A stretch of 64,000 nucleotides of DNA. Source: CAYHVK01 sp964360255. Lineage in GTDB: Bacteria > Bdellovibrionota > Bdellovibrionia > Bdellovibrionales > UBA1609. Shown piece by piece: positions 25,328-34,291 of the stretch (positions within the stretch are counted from its first letter, which is position 1; each line of letters starts with the position of its first letter). Under the pieces are notes generated by a model. It made no database searches, was not told the DNA's origin, and saw only the letters and a program-made list of their open reading frames with translations. The DNA is taken from assembly GCA_964360255.1 (NCBI GenBank), contig CAYHVK010000005.1, positions 62,001 to 126,000 of the forward strand. The letters run 5' to 3'. A program made the position numbers and the translations under genes.

Positions 25328-25642
25328 ATGAAACATGCAGCCGTAGCCGTTAGTCCAGTCGTTACTTTCAAGGGTTTTCACCCATCGGACTACACCGTAA
25401 ATTACATCGAATCCGTATTAGACCATATCAGAGAAGAGTCGCCTTACGGTGCGGCGTTACGTGCTACGTTCAAGCGTGAAAACAATGTGATTCGAGGGAT
25501 GATTAATGTGACCTCTTCAGCGGGTAAGTTTTTTGCGATTGCTGAGGGCAGTCGGTTACACGAAGTGAGTCAGAGATTGAATCACCAACTGCGACGTCAG
25601 TTGAGTAAATGGAAAAAATTAAGATTTCATCGCGGAGAGTAG
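25328..25642 (+). CDS. Ribosome hibernation factor-like (HPF/RaiA) small protein
   Basis: A 104-residue basic protein resembling the short HPF/YfiA ribosome-binding domain. It has an initial strand (VVTFKGFHPSDY), a helix (YIESVLDHIREES), two strands (ALRATFKRENNVIRGMINVTS), then FAIAEGSRLHEVSQRLNHQLRRQLSKWK, which matches the second helix and basic end of HPF. Such proteins bind the 30S decoding region in stationary phase. Motif agreement is moderate, and it lacks the long C-terminal dimerisation domain. AGGAGG eight bases before the ATG predicts strong translation. The 280-base leader is unusually long for this compact region and could carry regulatory signals. Confidence 0.65.
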   Translation: MKHAAVAVSPVVTFKGFHPSDYTVNYIESVLDHIREESPYGAALRATFKRENNVIRGMINVTSSAGKFFAIAEGSRLHEVSQRLNHQLRRQLSKWKKLRFHRGE

Positions 25643-25690
25643 GGCTCCCGCAGATGACCAAAGTGGATGTAGCTTTTAGCTACTGAAACT

Positions 25691-25720
25691 AAAAGGGCAC
25701 CGTTACGGTGCCCTTTTTTT
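25691..25720. terminator. Bidirectional Rho-independent terminator
   Basis: Arms AAAAGGGCACCG (25691-25702) and CGGTGCCCTTTT (25706-25717) are perfect complements around TTA and are followed by more T. The A-run on the other side lets it work on both strands. It separates the HPF-like gene from the convergent metalloprotease gene, whose stop codon begins at 25720. Confidence 0.92.
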
Positions 25721-28020
25721 TACTTCCCACTTACAGTGCGAAGATAGAAGCGTTTCTTAGATGCCGGAGCTGTTTCGCCGTCATTGAAAACTTTAATATA
25801 AGCAAAATCTGAGCATGAACCGTCTTCACGGTTCACGAAGTCACAGCCTTGAGTTGCACCAACTGTGAATTCTGCAAGTTCGGCTTCACTGTTGATCGTT
25901 GTGAACTGTGAACCCGCGGCTTCGTTGACCCATTTCACGGCCCCTTGAAGAGGTCCACCATTGTAAGACACTTCAACTTTTACCGGATATTTGTAAGCGA
26001 ACGTCGGGCTGCTCTTCAGTTGTAAAGAGAGCTTATGAGTCGCTGTCTCGCCAGCACCAATCGTGTGAGAGATGGGGTTCGCACGTGAACCAGCACCACG
26101 GCTGTCGAGTACGCTAGTGCCATCAACAGTTATGTTGGCTTCAGCCACCGCTCCGCGATCAAGACGGAAGTTACGAGTCGCTAGCGCGCCTTCAATAATA
26201 GCTTTGAAAAGACCCGGAGCGCGAAGGCTTGAGCCGATTTCATCAGCAAAGAGCATATGATCAAACCAGTCATTGGCAGTAAGGCCTGGGTGATTGCGCG
26301 AGAAGCGCATCGCTTCAAGCGTAAGATCAGTCATCAGTACGAGGCCTTGGCGACCGTGAGCCACTAGTGCGGCATCCATCATGTCTTTCATAGCGCCGCC
26401 GTAAGCTTCGCCGTCGTCATGAGATTCATTTGTTAAGTGGAATGAAGTTTTGTTCACGATACGCATATGATCTGAACCAGGGAAAGCCTGACCAGCAGTC
26501 ACATCGTTCACAACAAGTTGAGCGACATGATCGGCCATACCTTCTGATAAACCGCCCGTATCGGCGAGTACAAGAGTTTCGCCCATCAAGCGATCCATAA
26601 CACCGTGACCCAGTTCGTGCCAGATGGTCGTGTTATCACGAGCGTAGTTCTGCGCGTTTGGTGAGTACGTCGTAAAATTGATCGTGTCGTTTGTGTAGTA
26701 AGCGTTATCTTTCATGCTGATATCTGGATCATACAAGAAAGCATGGAACGGACGAGTCGATAGGGCCGGATCTGTAAAGCCCATGCCGTGAAGTGACGTC
26801 ATCAATTTATCAATGGCGTAGTAAACTTGGATTTCATCGAAGCCATCATTAAGGTAGGTCACTGGATCATGATTGGGTAGACGCTGAGCTAAACGAGCTA
26901 AGCCGCTTTTTGCATCCGTCAAAGGCTGTCCAGCGAAGGCGCCAGTCGGGATGACCTCCCAAACTTCTTGGCCATTCACTTGCGCTGGCTTCCAGAGATA
27001 ATTGATCTGACCTGATTGCAGAAGAGGCATTTTGATGCCCGATAATTTTTGAATGTCAGGGTGAAGATTAATAGTCGCGTATTTACCGTTTAAGTAGAGA
27101 CCTGAATTCGCAAAAGAATTCTCAACCCATTTCAAAGCGGCGAATAAAGATTGAACCGTGCGGTTGAGCCAATTGAAAGACCAGTAGCCGGCCATTTGAC
27201 CTTCTGGAGTTTCAGCCTGAACCGGGTCTAACATAGGTTCGTAATAATGGCGCCCTCGAAGAGAAGCGTAAGGATCAGCCGCTCCCAGATCTTTTCTATA
27301 CGGAAGGATATTTTGTAATTGAACTGGCACACGCTCAAGAAGAACGCCCGGTTGTTTTTCAACTTCTTCGTAAATTGGATACACAAGGGCGTCTACAGCC
27401 GTATCAGCTTGTGGGAAGGGCTCATACTTGGCAGATACGATTTTATTTTTAAAATGAGAAACCACGATTGTATGGTTGCCGCGGCGACCTGTTACACGAA
27501 TGACACGTTGTAAATCAGAGCCATCCCATTGGTCTGACCATTTTACATCACCCATGCGTTTGTCTTCAGATTTTAAAACTGCTTCGCGCACAAACTTCAT
27601 CGTGTCGAGCTGATTGATTTTTGCTTTTAAAGCTGAATAGCTGAGCTTTGATTTTTGCAAAAACGCAATACGGATCATGCTGCTGTTCGGTGTTTCAAGA
27701 TGGGCTTCCATTTGTGAAAGAACACCAGTTTTTAAATCCACCCAAGTGCGTATCATCGCGCCGGCAATTGGCGTACCTTGGCTGAGTTGCAAGTACTGAG
27801 TGAAGCGGTGGTTTGCGAGATCGCGACGCTCAACCTCTTTAAAATCTGCGGCTGTAAGAGTCAGCGAAGATTCTTTATTCAGTTCTGGTAATAGACTTTG
27901 AAGCGAGTCGTTGACTGTCGCTTTTTGAGTCCAGCGGTAAAGTATTGTGCTGGCTTCAGCCGAGCTTACGAAAAGGATTGCAGCAGTTAATGCCGCCTTA
28001 AGAAAATGCTTTAAAGACAT
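25720..28020 (-). CDS. Large secreted gluzincin metalloprotease (M36/M4-like)
   Basis: A 766-residue exported protease. A signal peptide (residues 1-23, ending SSAEA) is followed by a long N-terminal pro-region of about 290 residues resembling FTP/PepSY inhibitory domains. The catalytic site is WHELGHGVMD (H467, E468, H471) with the third ligand Glu in GGLSEGMADH (about 492), the spacing of gluzincins such as thermolysin and fungalysin. A beta-rich C-terminal domain of about 130 residues with two cysteines follows. Probably secreted to digest external protein. GGGGG upstream of the ATG gives good initiation. Exact peptidase family (M36 versus M4-like) is unsettled. Confidence 0.8.
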   Translation of the reverse strand: MSLKHFLKAALTAAILFVSSAEASTILYRWTQKATVNDSLQSLLPELNKESSLTLTAADFKEVERRDLANHRFTQYLQLSQGTPIAGAMIRTWVDLKTGVLSQMEAHLETPNSSMIRIAFLQKSKLSYSALKAKINQLDTMKFVREAVLKSEDKRMGDVKWSDQWDGSDLQRVIRVTGRRGNHTIVVSHFKNKIVSAKYEPFPQADTAVDALVYPIYEEVEKQPGVLLERVPVQLQNILPYRKDLGAADPYASLRGRHYYEPMLDPVQAETPEGQMAGYWSFNWLNRTVQSLFAALKWVENSFANSGLYLNGKYATINLHPDIQKLSGIKMPLLQSGQINYLWKPAQVNGQEVWEVIPTGAFAGQPLTDAKSGLARLAQRLPNHDPVTYLNDGFDEIQVYYAIDKLMTSLHGMGFTDPALSTRPFHAFLYDPDISMKDNAYYTNDTINFTTYSPNAQNYARDNTTIWHELGHGVMDRLMGETLVLADTGGLSEGMADHVAQLVVNDVTAGQAFPGSDHMRIVNKTSFHLTNESHDDGEAYGGAMKDMMDAALVAHGRQGLVLMTDLTLEAMRFSRNHPGLTANDWFDHMLFADEIGSSLRAPGLFKAIIEGALATRNFRLDRGAVAEANITVDGTSVLDSRGAGSRANPISHTIGAGETATHKLSLQLKSSPTFAYKYPVKVEVSYNGGPLQGAVKWVNEAAGSQFTTINSEAELAEFTVGATQGCDFVNREDGSCSDFAYIKVFNDGETAPASKKRFYLRTVSGK

Positions 28021-28088
28021 GAATTCCCCCCTCAGTCTTAATGTGCGAGCGGGGATAAAATACCAAACTTATTAAGAATGCAAATTAA

Positions 28089-28883
28089 TTAGTAGCACTC
28101 AGGTGGATTGTATTTGTTTAAAGCTTCCATCTGTAATTTGTCGGCTTCTGGCAACATGGCGCCTATCTTTTTACGGCGATTTGATGGGTCAGGGTGCGTC
28201 GATAAGAATTGGGGGCCAGAACCTTTACTTTGCGCCTGCATATTCGACCAAAGCGTAATGGCCTCTTCGGGGTCAAAACCTGCATTGGCCATATAACGTA
28301 CGCCCATTTCGTCGGCTTCAGATTCATGGGCGCGGCTGAAAGGTAATAAAATGCCGACACTGGCGCCGAGTCCGAGGCCCGCCAAAACAGCCTTACCCGT
28401 AGTTGAATTTTGATCGACGCTCAGTTGAGCGGCTGTCATTCCGCCTTGTACTAAAAGCTGTTGAGAAACACGCTCATTACCATGCTTAGCAATAACGTGG
28501 CCAATTTCGTGGCCTAAAACTGCGGCGAGTTGGTTCTGATTTTGGGCGGCTTTAAAAATTCCGGTATGAACTCCGATTTTTTTGCCCGGTAGTGCGAAGG
28601 CATTCAAAGTGTCGTCTTCAAAAACTTTAATTTCCCATTCGCTTGGGTTCATTCCGTTGCGATTGAGTAAAGCTTCGACCACGCATTTGACTCGCGCATT
28701 CAAAGCTTTGTCATTCGAGATTTTTTCTGTTTTTTTCATCTCATTAAAGCTGGCTACACCCATAGAATTCATCTGACTATCTGGTAGAAGCTGAAGCTGT
28801 TTGCGACCTGTCGGAGAAGTGGCGCAAGCGGTGAAGAGAAAAACCGAAGAAATAAGAGATAAAATTTTATTTATTTTTAGCAT
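28089..28883 (-). CDS. M48 family metallopeptidase lipoprotein
   Basis: A 264-residue exported peptidase. The ATG at 28883 has GAGG five bases upstream and gives a signal with lipobox LFTAC (Cys about 20), so it should be a lipoprotein. The M48 catalytic site is VLGHEIGHVIAKHG, and the third zinc ligand lies in RAHESEADEMGVRYMANAGFDP (here RAHESEADEMG), as in the YcaL, BepA and LoiP group. LSTHPDPSNRRKKI is a typical C-terminal motif. These enzymes degrade misassembled outer-membrane proteins. An in-frame upstream extension to 28925 would bury the signal and is unlikely. It lies 68 bases from the large gluzincin gene. Confidence 0.92.
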   Translation of the reverse strand: MLKINKILSLISSVFLFTACATSPTGRKQLQLLPDSQMNSMGVASFNEMKKTEKISNDKALNARVKCVVEALLNRNGMNPSEWEIKVFEDDTLNAFALPGKKIGVHTGIFKAAQNQNQLAAVLGHEIGHVIAKHGNERVSQQLLVQGGMTAAQLSVDQNSTTGKAVLAGLGLGASVGILLPFSRAHESEADEMGVRYMANAGFDPEEAITLWSNMQAQSKGSGPQFLSTHPDPSNRRKKIGAMLPEADKLQMEALNKYNPPECY

Positions 28884-29110
28884 GATGACCTCATTCAAAG
28901 TTGACCTCGAAAATGGTAGCAACATTTGCTGCAGCCGTCACTAGACTGATTGAGCGTCTCAACTTGGTACGTTAAGCCATTCATTTGAATCTTTATGGTG
29001 AATTCATCAATTTTTCTCGAGTGAGTACTAGTGAGACAGCTATTTTTTACCGATAAATGCAATGTAAAAGAGCAATTAACTTGCTGATTTTATTAAGGAA
29101 TTGTCTCATA

Positions 29111-29914
29111 ATGGTACGTCATTTTTGGATCAAATTATTTTTAACGGTTAGCATTTTGCTGAGCTTCGGTTGTAAAGGGCCGGACTCACTCAATTCTGAT
29201 ATCGCCGATAACTCTTCTGGTGGTACGACGTACACGATCACTTTAGCTTACGACATTGAAGACGACACCGAAGGCGCAGATACTTTTTATTTCAATGACG
29301 TGCCTACTTTTTCAGCCGTTTCAAATTTTGATCTCAATCTTGTCGATGGAGTCGCTTACATAGCCACGTGGGAATTTTTTCTAGCCAACTCGGTTTCTTA
29401 TGTGCGACTCGCAGGTACGGGTGCCATCGTTGATCCAATGGATCTTGATATGATTGCCAATAGCGGCGTTGTTATGACGGACATGCTTCATGCGAGTTTG
29501 AGTAAAACTGAAGAAGTACGCCTCGTTATTCGTGATGCATCTAACAATCTTATTGTTCAATCTAATTGGGTTGAGTATCAAAAAATTCCACCTTGTCAGA
29601 CGCCTATTTGGGCGGGTGGAGCGGCTCAGCCTATTGCAGCGGCAAGCCCATTTGATTTTTTAATCGAAGATGAAAGTATCGTGACAAGTGCTTACTATGA
29701 CTATGACGATGTTACTGAGCTGACGATGGGTAAAAAAGTAGCGGCGGTTCATACTTACACCGATGAAAACACTCCATCGATTGTGGCTACTGGTAAGCAA
29801 TGGACAGTGGATATGTCAGACCTTGCAGCTGGAGTGACGAATATCCGAATGATTCTTCGCGATTCAAATGGCGATGCTCTCTGCAATATCGATAATGATA
29901 TTAACTTCAATTAA
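29111..29914 (+). CDS. Predicted lipoprotein of unknown function
   Basis: A 267-residue protein whose N-terminus is a lipoprotein signal with lipobox LLSFGC (Cys about 18). The mature part is acidic and beta-rich, with SGGTTYTITLAYDIEDD, FYFNDVPTFSAVSNFDL, a cysteine pair (PPCQTP and DALCNID) and many Asp/Asn residues. I do not recognise a family. I chose the ATG at 29111 because it gives a clean signal; upstream in-frame codons to 29057 do not. AAGGAA lies about ten bases before. The gap of 227 bases to the divergent M48 gene holds the two promoters and nothing else I can name. Confidence 0.65.
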   Translation: MVRHFWIKLFLTVSILLSFGCKGPDSLNSDIADNSSGGTTYTITLAYDIEDDTEGADTFYFNDVPTFSAVSNFDLNLVDGVAYIATWEFFLANSVSYVRLAGTGAIVDPMDLDMIANSGVVMTDMLHASLSKTEEVRLVIRDASNNLIVQSNWVEYQKIPPCQTPIWAGGAAQPIAAASPFDFLIEDESIVTSAYYDYDDVTELTMGKKVAAVHTYTDENTPSIVATGKQWTVDMSDLAAGVTNIRMILRDSNGDALCNIDNDINFN

Positions 29915-29934
29915 CTTTAAATTTATTATTTGCT

Positions 29935-30537
29935 TTAGAAGCCGATGTTAATAATCGGTGCTACCGAGAAGAGACCTTTGCGGTGGAAGTTTAAAAGACC
30001 AATTTGAATGCCCGTTAAATTTTCTGTCACATTCACAATGCCGATTTGAAAACCGCGAACGGTTTGAGCCCGGTTGTAAATACCAATTTGCGCTCCATTC
30101 ACAGTTGTATGACTGCTCATATTAACCGCGGCGAATTGCACACCGTAAATTTTTGATTCGGCTGAGTTGATATTCGCGGCGAGTGCCGCTTGAATACCAT
30201 AAACGCTTGTTTTGTTCGTATTGATATTTGTCAGGCCCGCGAGCTGGGCGCCAATCGCGGTTGTTGTGCCTTTATTATAATTAAAAAGACCAGAGACTGC
30301 GATACCGGCGAAACTTTGTGTCGTCATGTTACCGATAAGGCCTAAATCTAAACCATACATTTCTTCTTGTTTGCCAACGATGGCTAAGCGAGCTCCTGTC
30401 ACAGAGAAATCTTGAGCCGGAAACTGCACGGGAGGAACTATACTCACTGAGATTGGCGTCACAGCAGAAAAGGCTGTCGCGCAAAAAAGAGTTGATGTGA
30501 GAGACAATAAACTGATTTTTTTGAATAGTGTTTTCAT
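29935..30537 (-). CDS. Secreted surface-repeat protein (LA_2272 type)
   Basis: A 200-residue exported protein with signal peptide ending near FSA-VT (residue 25). The mature part is made of about seven imperfect repeats of roughly 20 residues with the pattern G-hydrophobic-Q-hydrophobic-G/A-hydrophobic-x-N, for example GLDLGLIGNM, GAQLAGLTNIN, GIQAALAANIN, GVQFAAVNMSS, GAQIGIYNRA, GFQIGIVNVT and GIQIGLLNFH. This is the surface-repeat family known from Leptospira, Vibrio and Bdellovibrio proteins, thought to form beta-helical or barrel-like surface structures. Function is unknown. It is convergent with the lipoprotein gene, 20 bases away. Confidence 0.7.
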   Translation of the reverse strand: MKTLFKKISLLSLTSTLFCATAFSAVTPISVSIVPPVQFPAQDFSVTGARLAIVGKQEEMYGLDLGLIGNMTTQSFAGIAVSGLFNYNKGTTTAIGAQLAGLTNINTNKTSVYGIQAALAANINSAESKIYGVQFAAVNMSSHTTVNGAQIGIYNRAQTVRGFQIGIVNVTENLTGIQIGLLNFHRKGLFSVAPIINIGF

Positions 30538-30681
30538 AGAATCAGTTTAAATGCACTTGAACTGAAAAACAATTCTAATCAAATCTTTGGCCCAGTTTTT
30601 CGAGTGATGTATGTCTAGTTGTAGACTAGTAGCTGAAAATTCCTCACCTGAAAATTAACCGAATGCCATTAGCATACAGAT

Positions 30682-31857
30682 ATGAAAAAAAATAAAGCTT
30701 TAGTTTTCGCGTCGGTGTTTACTCTTTTATCAACCCCATCTGTTTGGTCTTCTGAGATTTATAAAATCAGCCCTGACAGATTCGTCTCTGCTCTTCGCGG
30801 CTTTAGTAAAGAGGCCGTAGAGATTGAAGATTCGATTCCTCAGCTCGGAGTGGTGATAGTTAAACAAAGCCTCAATAAAAATACAGCCGGCTGGTCTCAT
30901 CTTGGTAGCTCTCAAATAATTAAAATTGAAAAGCCGGTGGCGGTGGCACCAAAAAAACTATGGGGCTTAAAGTCTCTTCAGATTGAAGAAGCCTGGGTGC
31001 AAACCTTAGGGGAGGGCGTTGTTGTTGCTGTTTCAGATACAGGTATCGATTCGGATCACCCTGATCTACTTGAGAATATGTGGGTGAATCCTCGTGAAGT
31101 CATCAATGACATTGATGATGATGGCAATGGTTATGTTGATGATATCCATGGTTGGGATTTTGTTAAAAATAAAGGTTCAGGAGTCGATCATCATTATCAC
31201 GGAACACATGTCGCTGGTACAATTGGTGCGAAGATCGGTGATAAAATGGCAGGAGTAGCGCCGCGAGTGAAATTAATGGATGTTTCATTTCTCGATGCGG
31301 GTGGTTCGGGCAGTGATGTGAATGGGGCCAAAACCATTATCTACGCAGCCGATAGTGGAGCTAAAATTATTAATTGCAGTTGGGGGGCTCCAGAAAGAGT
31401 TCCACTTATTGAAGAGGCGGTTCTTTACGCGCAGAAAAAAGGTGTGCTGGTTGTCGCCGCTGCCGGAAACGCTAAAACCAATACAGACAAAAAACCGCAC
31501 ACACCTTCTTCTTTAGATCCTGAAAATATTATTTCAGTGGGCTCGATAGCGTCTGTAAAGGGAACAAAATCAGATTTTTCAAATTATGGTCAGAAGACAG
31601 TGGATCTCGCTGGGCCAGGTTCAAACATCTACAGTACCGCTCCGAGCTCTAAAACAGCTCGTTATCAAACGCTGAGTGGAACATCTATGGCATCACCTCA
31701 TGCTGCGGGTGTCGCCGCGCTGGTGTGGTCTAAATATCCAAATATGGACTGGAAGCAAGTGAAGGCTAAAGTGATGAGTTCGGCTGTGCCCAATAAAAGC
31801 TGGACGACACGTTCGGTTTCGGGCGGTTTGTTAAACGCAGCCCAAGCTGTTCGTTAA
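30682..31857 (+). CDS. Secreted subtilisin-family serine protease (S8)
   Basis: A 391-residue subtilase with a signal peptide (cleavage near VWS-SE) and a short pro-region. The catalytic triad is Asp119 in VAVSDTGID, His173 in HYHGTHVAGT and Ser335 in LSGTSMASPHAAG. A calcium-binding loop DIDDDGNGYVDDIHGWDF lies between Asp and His. The oxyanion Asn is in VVAAAGNAKT. It ends just after the catalytic helix, with no additional C-terminal domain, so it is a minimal secreted protease. No Shine-Dalgarno sequence is clear. With the neighbouring metalloproteases it contributes to an export-rich proteolytic set, consistent with a predatory or saprophytic life. Confidence 0.93.
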   Translation: MKKNKALVFASVFTLLSTPSVWSSEIYKISPDRFVSALRGFSKEAVEIEDSIPQLGVVIVKQSLNKNTAGWSHLGSSQIIKIEKPVAVAPKKLWGLKSLQIEEAWVQTLGEGVVVAVSDTGIDSDHPDLLENMWVNPREVINDIDDDGNGYVDDIHGWDFVKNKGSGVDHHYHGTHVAGTIGAKIGDKMAGVAPRVKLMDVSFLDAGGSGSDVNGAKTIIYAADSGAKIINCSWGAPERVPLIEEAVLYAQKKGVLVVAAAGNAKTNTDKKPHTPSSLDPENIISVGSIASVKGTKSDFSNYGQKTVDLAGPGSNIYSTAPSSKTARYQTLSGTSMASPHAAGVAALVWSKYPNMDWKQVKAKVMSSAVPNKSWTTRSVSGGLLNAAQAVR

Positions 31858-31878
31858 TATTTAAATTTTTAAGGTCGT

Positions 31879-32202
31879 TTACTTCTTAAGCTCGACGTAA
31901 GAGTCGCCGCCGGGCCACCAGCTCAGCTCGCCTTCAACACGGTACACAGTTTTTTTGTTCTTCTTCAGAAGAATTTCAAGTTCAACCGTTTGGTAAGTGC
32001 GATAACCGTTGGCTAAAATCACAACATCAAAATCTTCAGGCATGATGGCAAAATCAGATTCTAACGCGTGAGCTGTTTCTCGGCAGATTGTCTTTTTATT
32101 TATGCCGCTCTGAAGTTCTGGGTATTTAAATGATTTTACGAGACATTCAGCTTGAGCGAAAACAGCAGTACTAAGAGTCAGTGCTATAACTAGAAATTTC
32201 AT
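31879..32202 (-). CDS. Small secreted protein, unknown function
   Basis: A 107-residue protein with a signal peptide (MKFLVIALTLSTAVFAQA, cleaved near residue 18) and a mature part of about 89 residues. It has two cysteines (ECLVKS and KTICRE) that could form a disulfide, and ends SWWPGGDSYVELKK. I recognise no family. A strong GAGGAG lies seven bases before the ATG. It converges on the subtilisin gene with 21 bases between. Confidence 0.6.
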   Translation of the reverse strand: MKFLVIALTLSTAVFAQAECLVKSFKYPELQSGINKKTICRETAHALESDFAIMPEDFDVVILANGYRTYQTVELEILLKKNKKTVYRVEGELSWWPGGDSYVELKK

Positions 32203-32379
32203 TTTTAGCTCCTCAAAAGATTATGGCTTAGGGTGTATCAAGGGGCGCGATGACGCGCAATGATAAGGTCTTGTTGCGGGCATTATTAAGCTCTGAAGTT
32301 TAAAAAGGTATGAACTTTTTTCAAAGTACTCATCTGAATCTAACTTTTAGAAAGCTAAAAATCCACATACGCTTTTCTT

Positions 32380-33177
32380 ATGAAAAAATTAATTCTGTGT
32401 TCATTTTTATTCCTCGGATGTACGACCCCGCAAAAAAGTTTTCGCGCCATAGGGCATCGTGGCTCCGCTGGTCATGCTCCTGAAAATACGATGCCCGCAT
32501 TAGAGGCGGCTCGGCGACTTCAAGTTCATGAAATTGAAATCGACATTCAACTGAGTGCAGATAATCAATTGGTTCTTTTTCATGATGATAAGTTAGATAA
32601 AAAGACGAGTAGCAAAGGTTCGATTCGGCAACATACTGCTTCTGAACTTAAAAAAGTCGATATTGGGGGTTGGTACGATAAGACTTACCCGAATAGTACT
32701 ATTCAATTTAAAGGGACTTATCTCACGACTCTAGATGATGTCCTGAAAACTTATGGTCGGGTATTTTATTACCATATTGAAATCAAATCTCATGAGGCTG
32801 AGATTCCAACGCTCCTTATGAAAATGCTAAAAGAGCAAAATCAATTAGAGAATGTGACAATCACTTCTTTTGATTTTGACCAAATTGCGCGAGTTCGCAC
32901 TCTCGATGCTAAAATTCCACTTTGTTTACTGGTGAAGGGTGCTATCAGCGCAGATATTTTAAGTGAAATCCATCGCGCGAAAAAGGCGGGCTTCAATCAA
33001 GTGGCTATTGATACGGAACAAATCAATGAAGAGCAGGTGAAGCTCGCTCATCAGTTGAGTTTGGATATTCGTGGATACGGAGTAAAATCTAAAGATCATT
33101 TAAAAAAATTATTAGCTCTAGATGTGTACGGTGCCACACTGGACAACCCGAATTGGGTGCGGACTACTCAGCTTTAG
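32380..33177 (+). CDS. Glycerophosphodiester phosphodiesterase, lipoprotein
   Basis: A 265-residue GDPD-domain protein that hydrolyses glycerophosphodiesters to glycerol-3-phosphate and an alcohol. The N-terminus is a lipoprotein signal with lipobox LFLGC (Cys14). The family motif AIGHRGSAGHAPENTMPAL holds the catalytic His and Glu of the HR(G)xxxxxPENT signature, followed by EIEIDIQLSADNQLVLFHD with metal ligands and the second catalytic His. Later YHIEIKS and GYGVKSKDHLKKLLA complete the barrel. It should act in the periplasm or at the outer membrane on phospholipid head groups. No ribosome site is obvious. Its last 14 bases overlap the convergent hypothetical gene. Confidence 0.9.
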   Translation: MKKLILCSFLFLGCTTPQKSFRAIGHRGSAGHAPENTMPALEAARRLQVHEIEIDIQLSADNQLVLFHDDKLDKKTSSKGSIRQHTASELKKVDIGGWYDKTYPNSTIQFKGTYLTTLDDVLKTYGRVFYYHIEIKSHEAEIPTLLMKMLKEQNQLENVTITSFDFDQIARVRTLDAKIPLCLLVKGAISADILSEIHRAKKAGFNQVAIDTEQINEEQVKLAHQLSLDIRGYGVKSKDHLKKLLALDVYGATLDNPNWVRTTQL

Positions 33178-33727
33178 GTGCAGCGGCATTCGCTGATTGA
33201 GGAGTCGCGCGCTGACGATTTTCAATAAACAGAATTTTCTTTCCGTTTACGTAATAAATATTATTGGGCGATTTTTTGTACCACTTACGGTCAATTTGAA
33301 CCCATTCTGGTCCGGTCGCTTTGGGCTGCGTTGCGATGTCACGAGTGCCGTCGGCAGCCTCTGGTGGGGTGTCGAATTTTGAAGCTTCAAAGGCTCGGTC
33401 AGCGGCGGCGGTCGATTTTTGTTTTTTGAGATCTTCAATTTTTCCGAAAATTTCGTCAGTTTGCTTGAGGACTTCTGCATAATGATCTGACACTGGCTTG
33501 GGAGCGTACTTCGTTACAAGGGGTAATAGTTTTTGGCCGAACATAATGAATGAAATGGTAAACACGCTCGTAACAAAAATGATTTTATTCAGCGGAACTG
33601 AACGCTGACGGTACGCTGCTACTTTAAGATCGCGCTCAAGCTTAACTTGCTCTTTTTTCTTTTGTTTTGATTCTTCCTGAACATAATTCTCAAGTTGTTG
33701 CAGGGACTTTTTTAAATCATCAGACAT
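33164..33727 (-). CDS. Single-pass membrane protein, unknown function
   Basis: A 187-residue protein. A charged, coiled-coil cytoplasmic N-terminus (residues 1-45, many Lys/Glu/Gln) precedes one transmembrane helix (about 47-67, KIIFVTSVFTISFIMFGQKL). The periplasmic part has a second helical stretch, then a small C-terminal motif WVQIDRKWYKKSPNNIYYVNGKKI and an Ala/Pro-rich tail. I recognise no family. It lies 93 bases downstream of the merR-like gene on the same strand, with a small hairpin (GTCCAG/CTGGAC, 33788-33803) in the gap. It overlaps the end of the GDPD gene by 14 bases. Confidence 0.6.
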   Translation of the reverse strand: MSDDLKKSLQQLENYVQEESKQKKKEQVKLERDLKVAAYRQRSVPLNKIIFVTSVFTISFIMFGQKLLPLVTKYAPKPVSDHYAEVLKQTDEIFGKIEDLKKQKSTAAADRAFEASKFDTPPEAADGTRDIATQPKATGPEWVQIDRKWYKKSPNNIYYVNGKKILFIENRQRATPQSANAAAPKAE

Positions 33728-33820
33728 ATTTTTTTATCGGAATTTGCCGGTGATTTTAAAGTTTTTCTATTTGATATGAGCTTTGAGGTCCAGCTTCCTG
33801 GACTATAGTCTAGAGAAAGA

Positions 33821-34291
33821 TTAAGCAAATACAGTTTTAAGAGATGAAATGTGCAGGCAAAGATCTTCTAAAGAGGATTTCACTTGTTCAAGCTCATCAA
33901 CTGTTCCACCAGCCGCTTTAATTTGGCGAGTGTCTTTTTGCAGCTTACGTAAAGCCGTGCGTGCGCCTTCAATAGAGAAGCGATCACGGTAGAGAAGCTT
34001 TTGAATCATTAATACGTGCTCGACATCGCGCTTTAAGTAAACGCGTTGGCCTTTTTTAGATTTCTGCGGCTTGAGCTGATCAAACTCGCTCTCCCAGTAA
34101 CGGAGAACATAGGGTTTAACATCGGCCAATTCAGCCACTTCACCAATTTTGAAAGCTAATTTTTGTGGGATAGCCTTAATAGCTCTTTCTAGTTCAGCAT
34201 CGAAGAGGGAGCTGCCGAAGACATGGGATGCAGGAGCGTAGCGCTTTTCGTTTAAGGTCTCAAATATCATTTCATTTTCAGTCATCGTCAT
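33821..34291 (-). CDS. MerR-family transcriptional regulator
   Basis: A 156-residue protein. The winged-helix DNA-binding domain starts near residue 44 with FKIGEVAELADVKPYVLRYWESEFDQLKP, followed by the wing KSKKGQRVYLKRDVEHVLMIQKLLYRDRFSIEGARTAL; these are clear MerR features. The C-terminal part is a short helix without metal-binding cysteines. This family often lies just downstream of ihfA in proteobacteria, as here. The ATG at 34291 overlaps the ihfA stop region by 14 bases, so they are coupled; a second ATG two codons downstream is also possible. Target genes are unknown. Confidence 0.85.
   Translation of the reverse strand: MTMTENEMIFETLNEKRYAPASHVFGSSLFDAELERAIKAIPQKLAFKIGEVAELADVKPYVLRYWESEFDQLKPQKSKKGQRVYLKRDVEHVLMIQKLLYRDRFSIEGARTALRKLQKDTRQIKAAGGTVDELEQVKSSLEDLCLHISSLKTVFA

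Noticed and set aside
28884..28925. Longer start of the M48 lipoprotein
   Set aside because: It would place charged residues before the lipoprotein signal; the ATG at 28883 has a good ribosome site.
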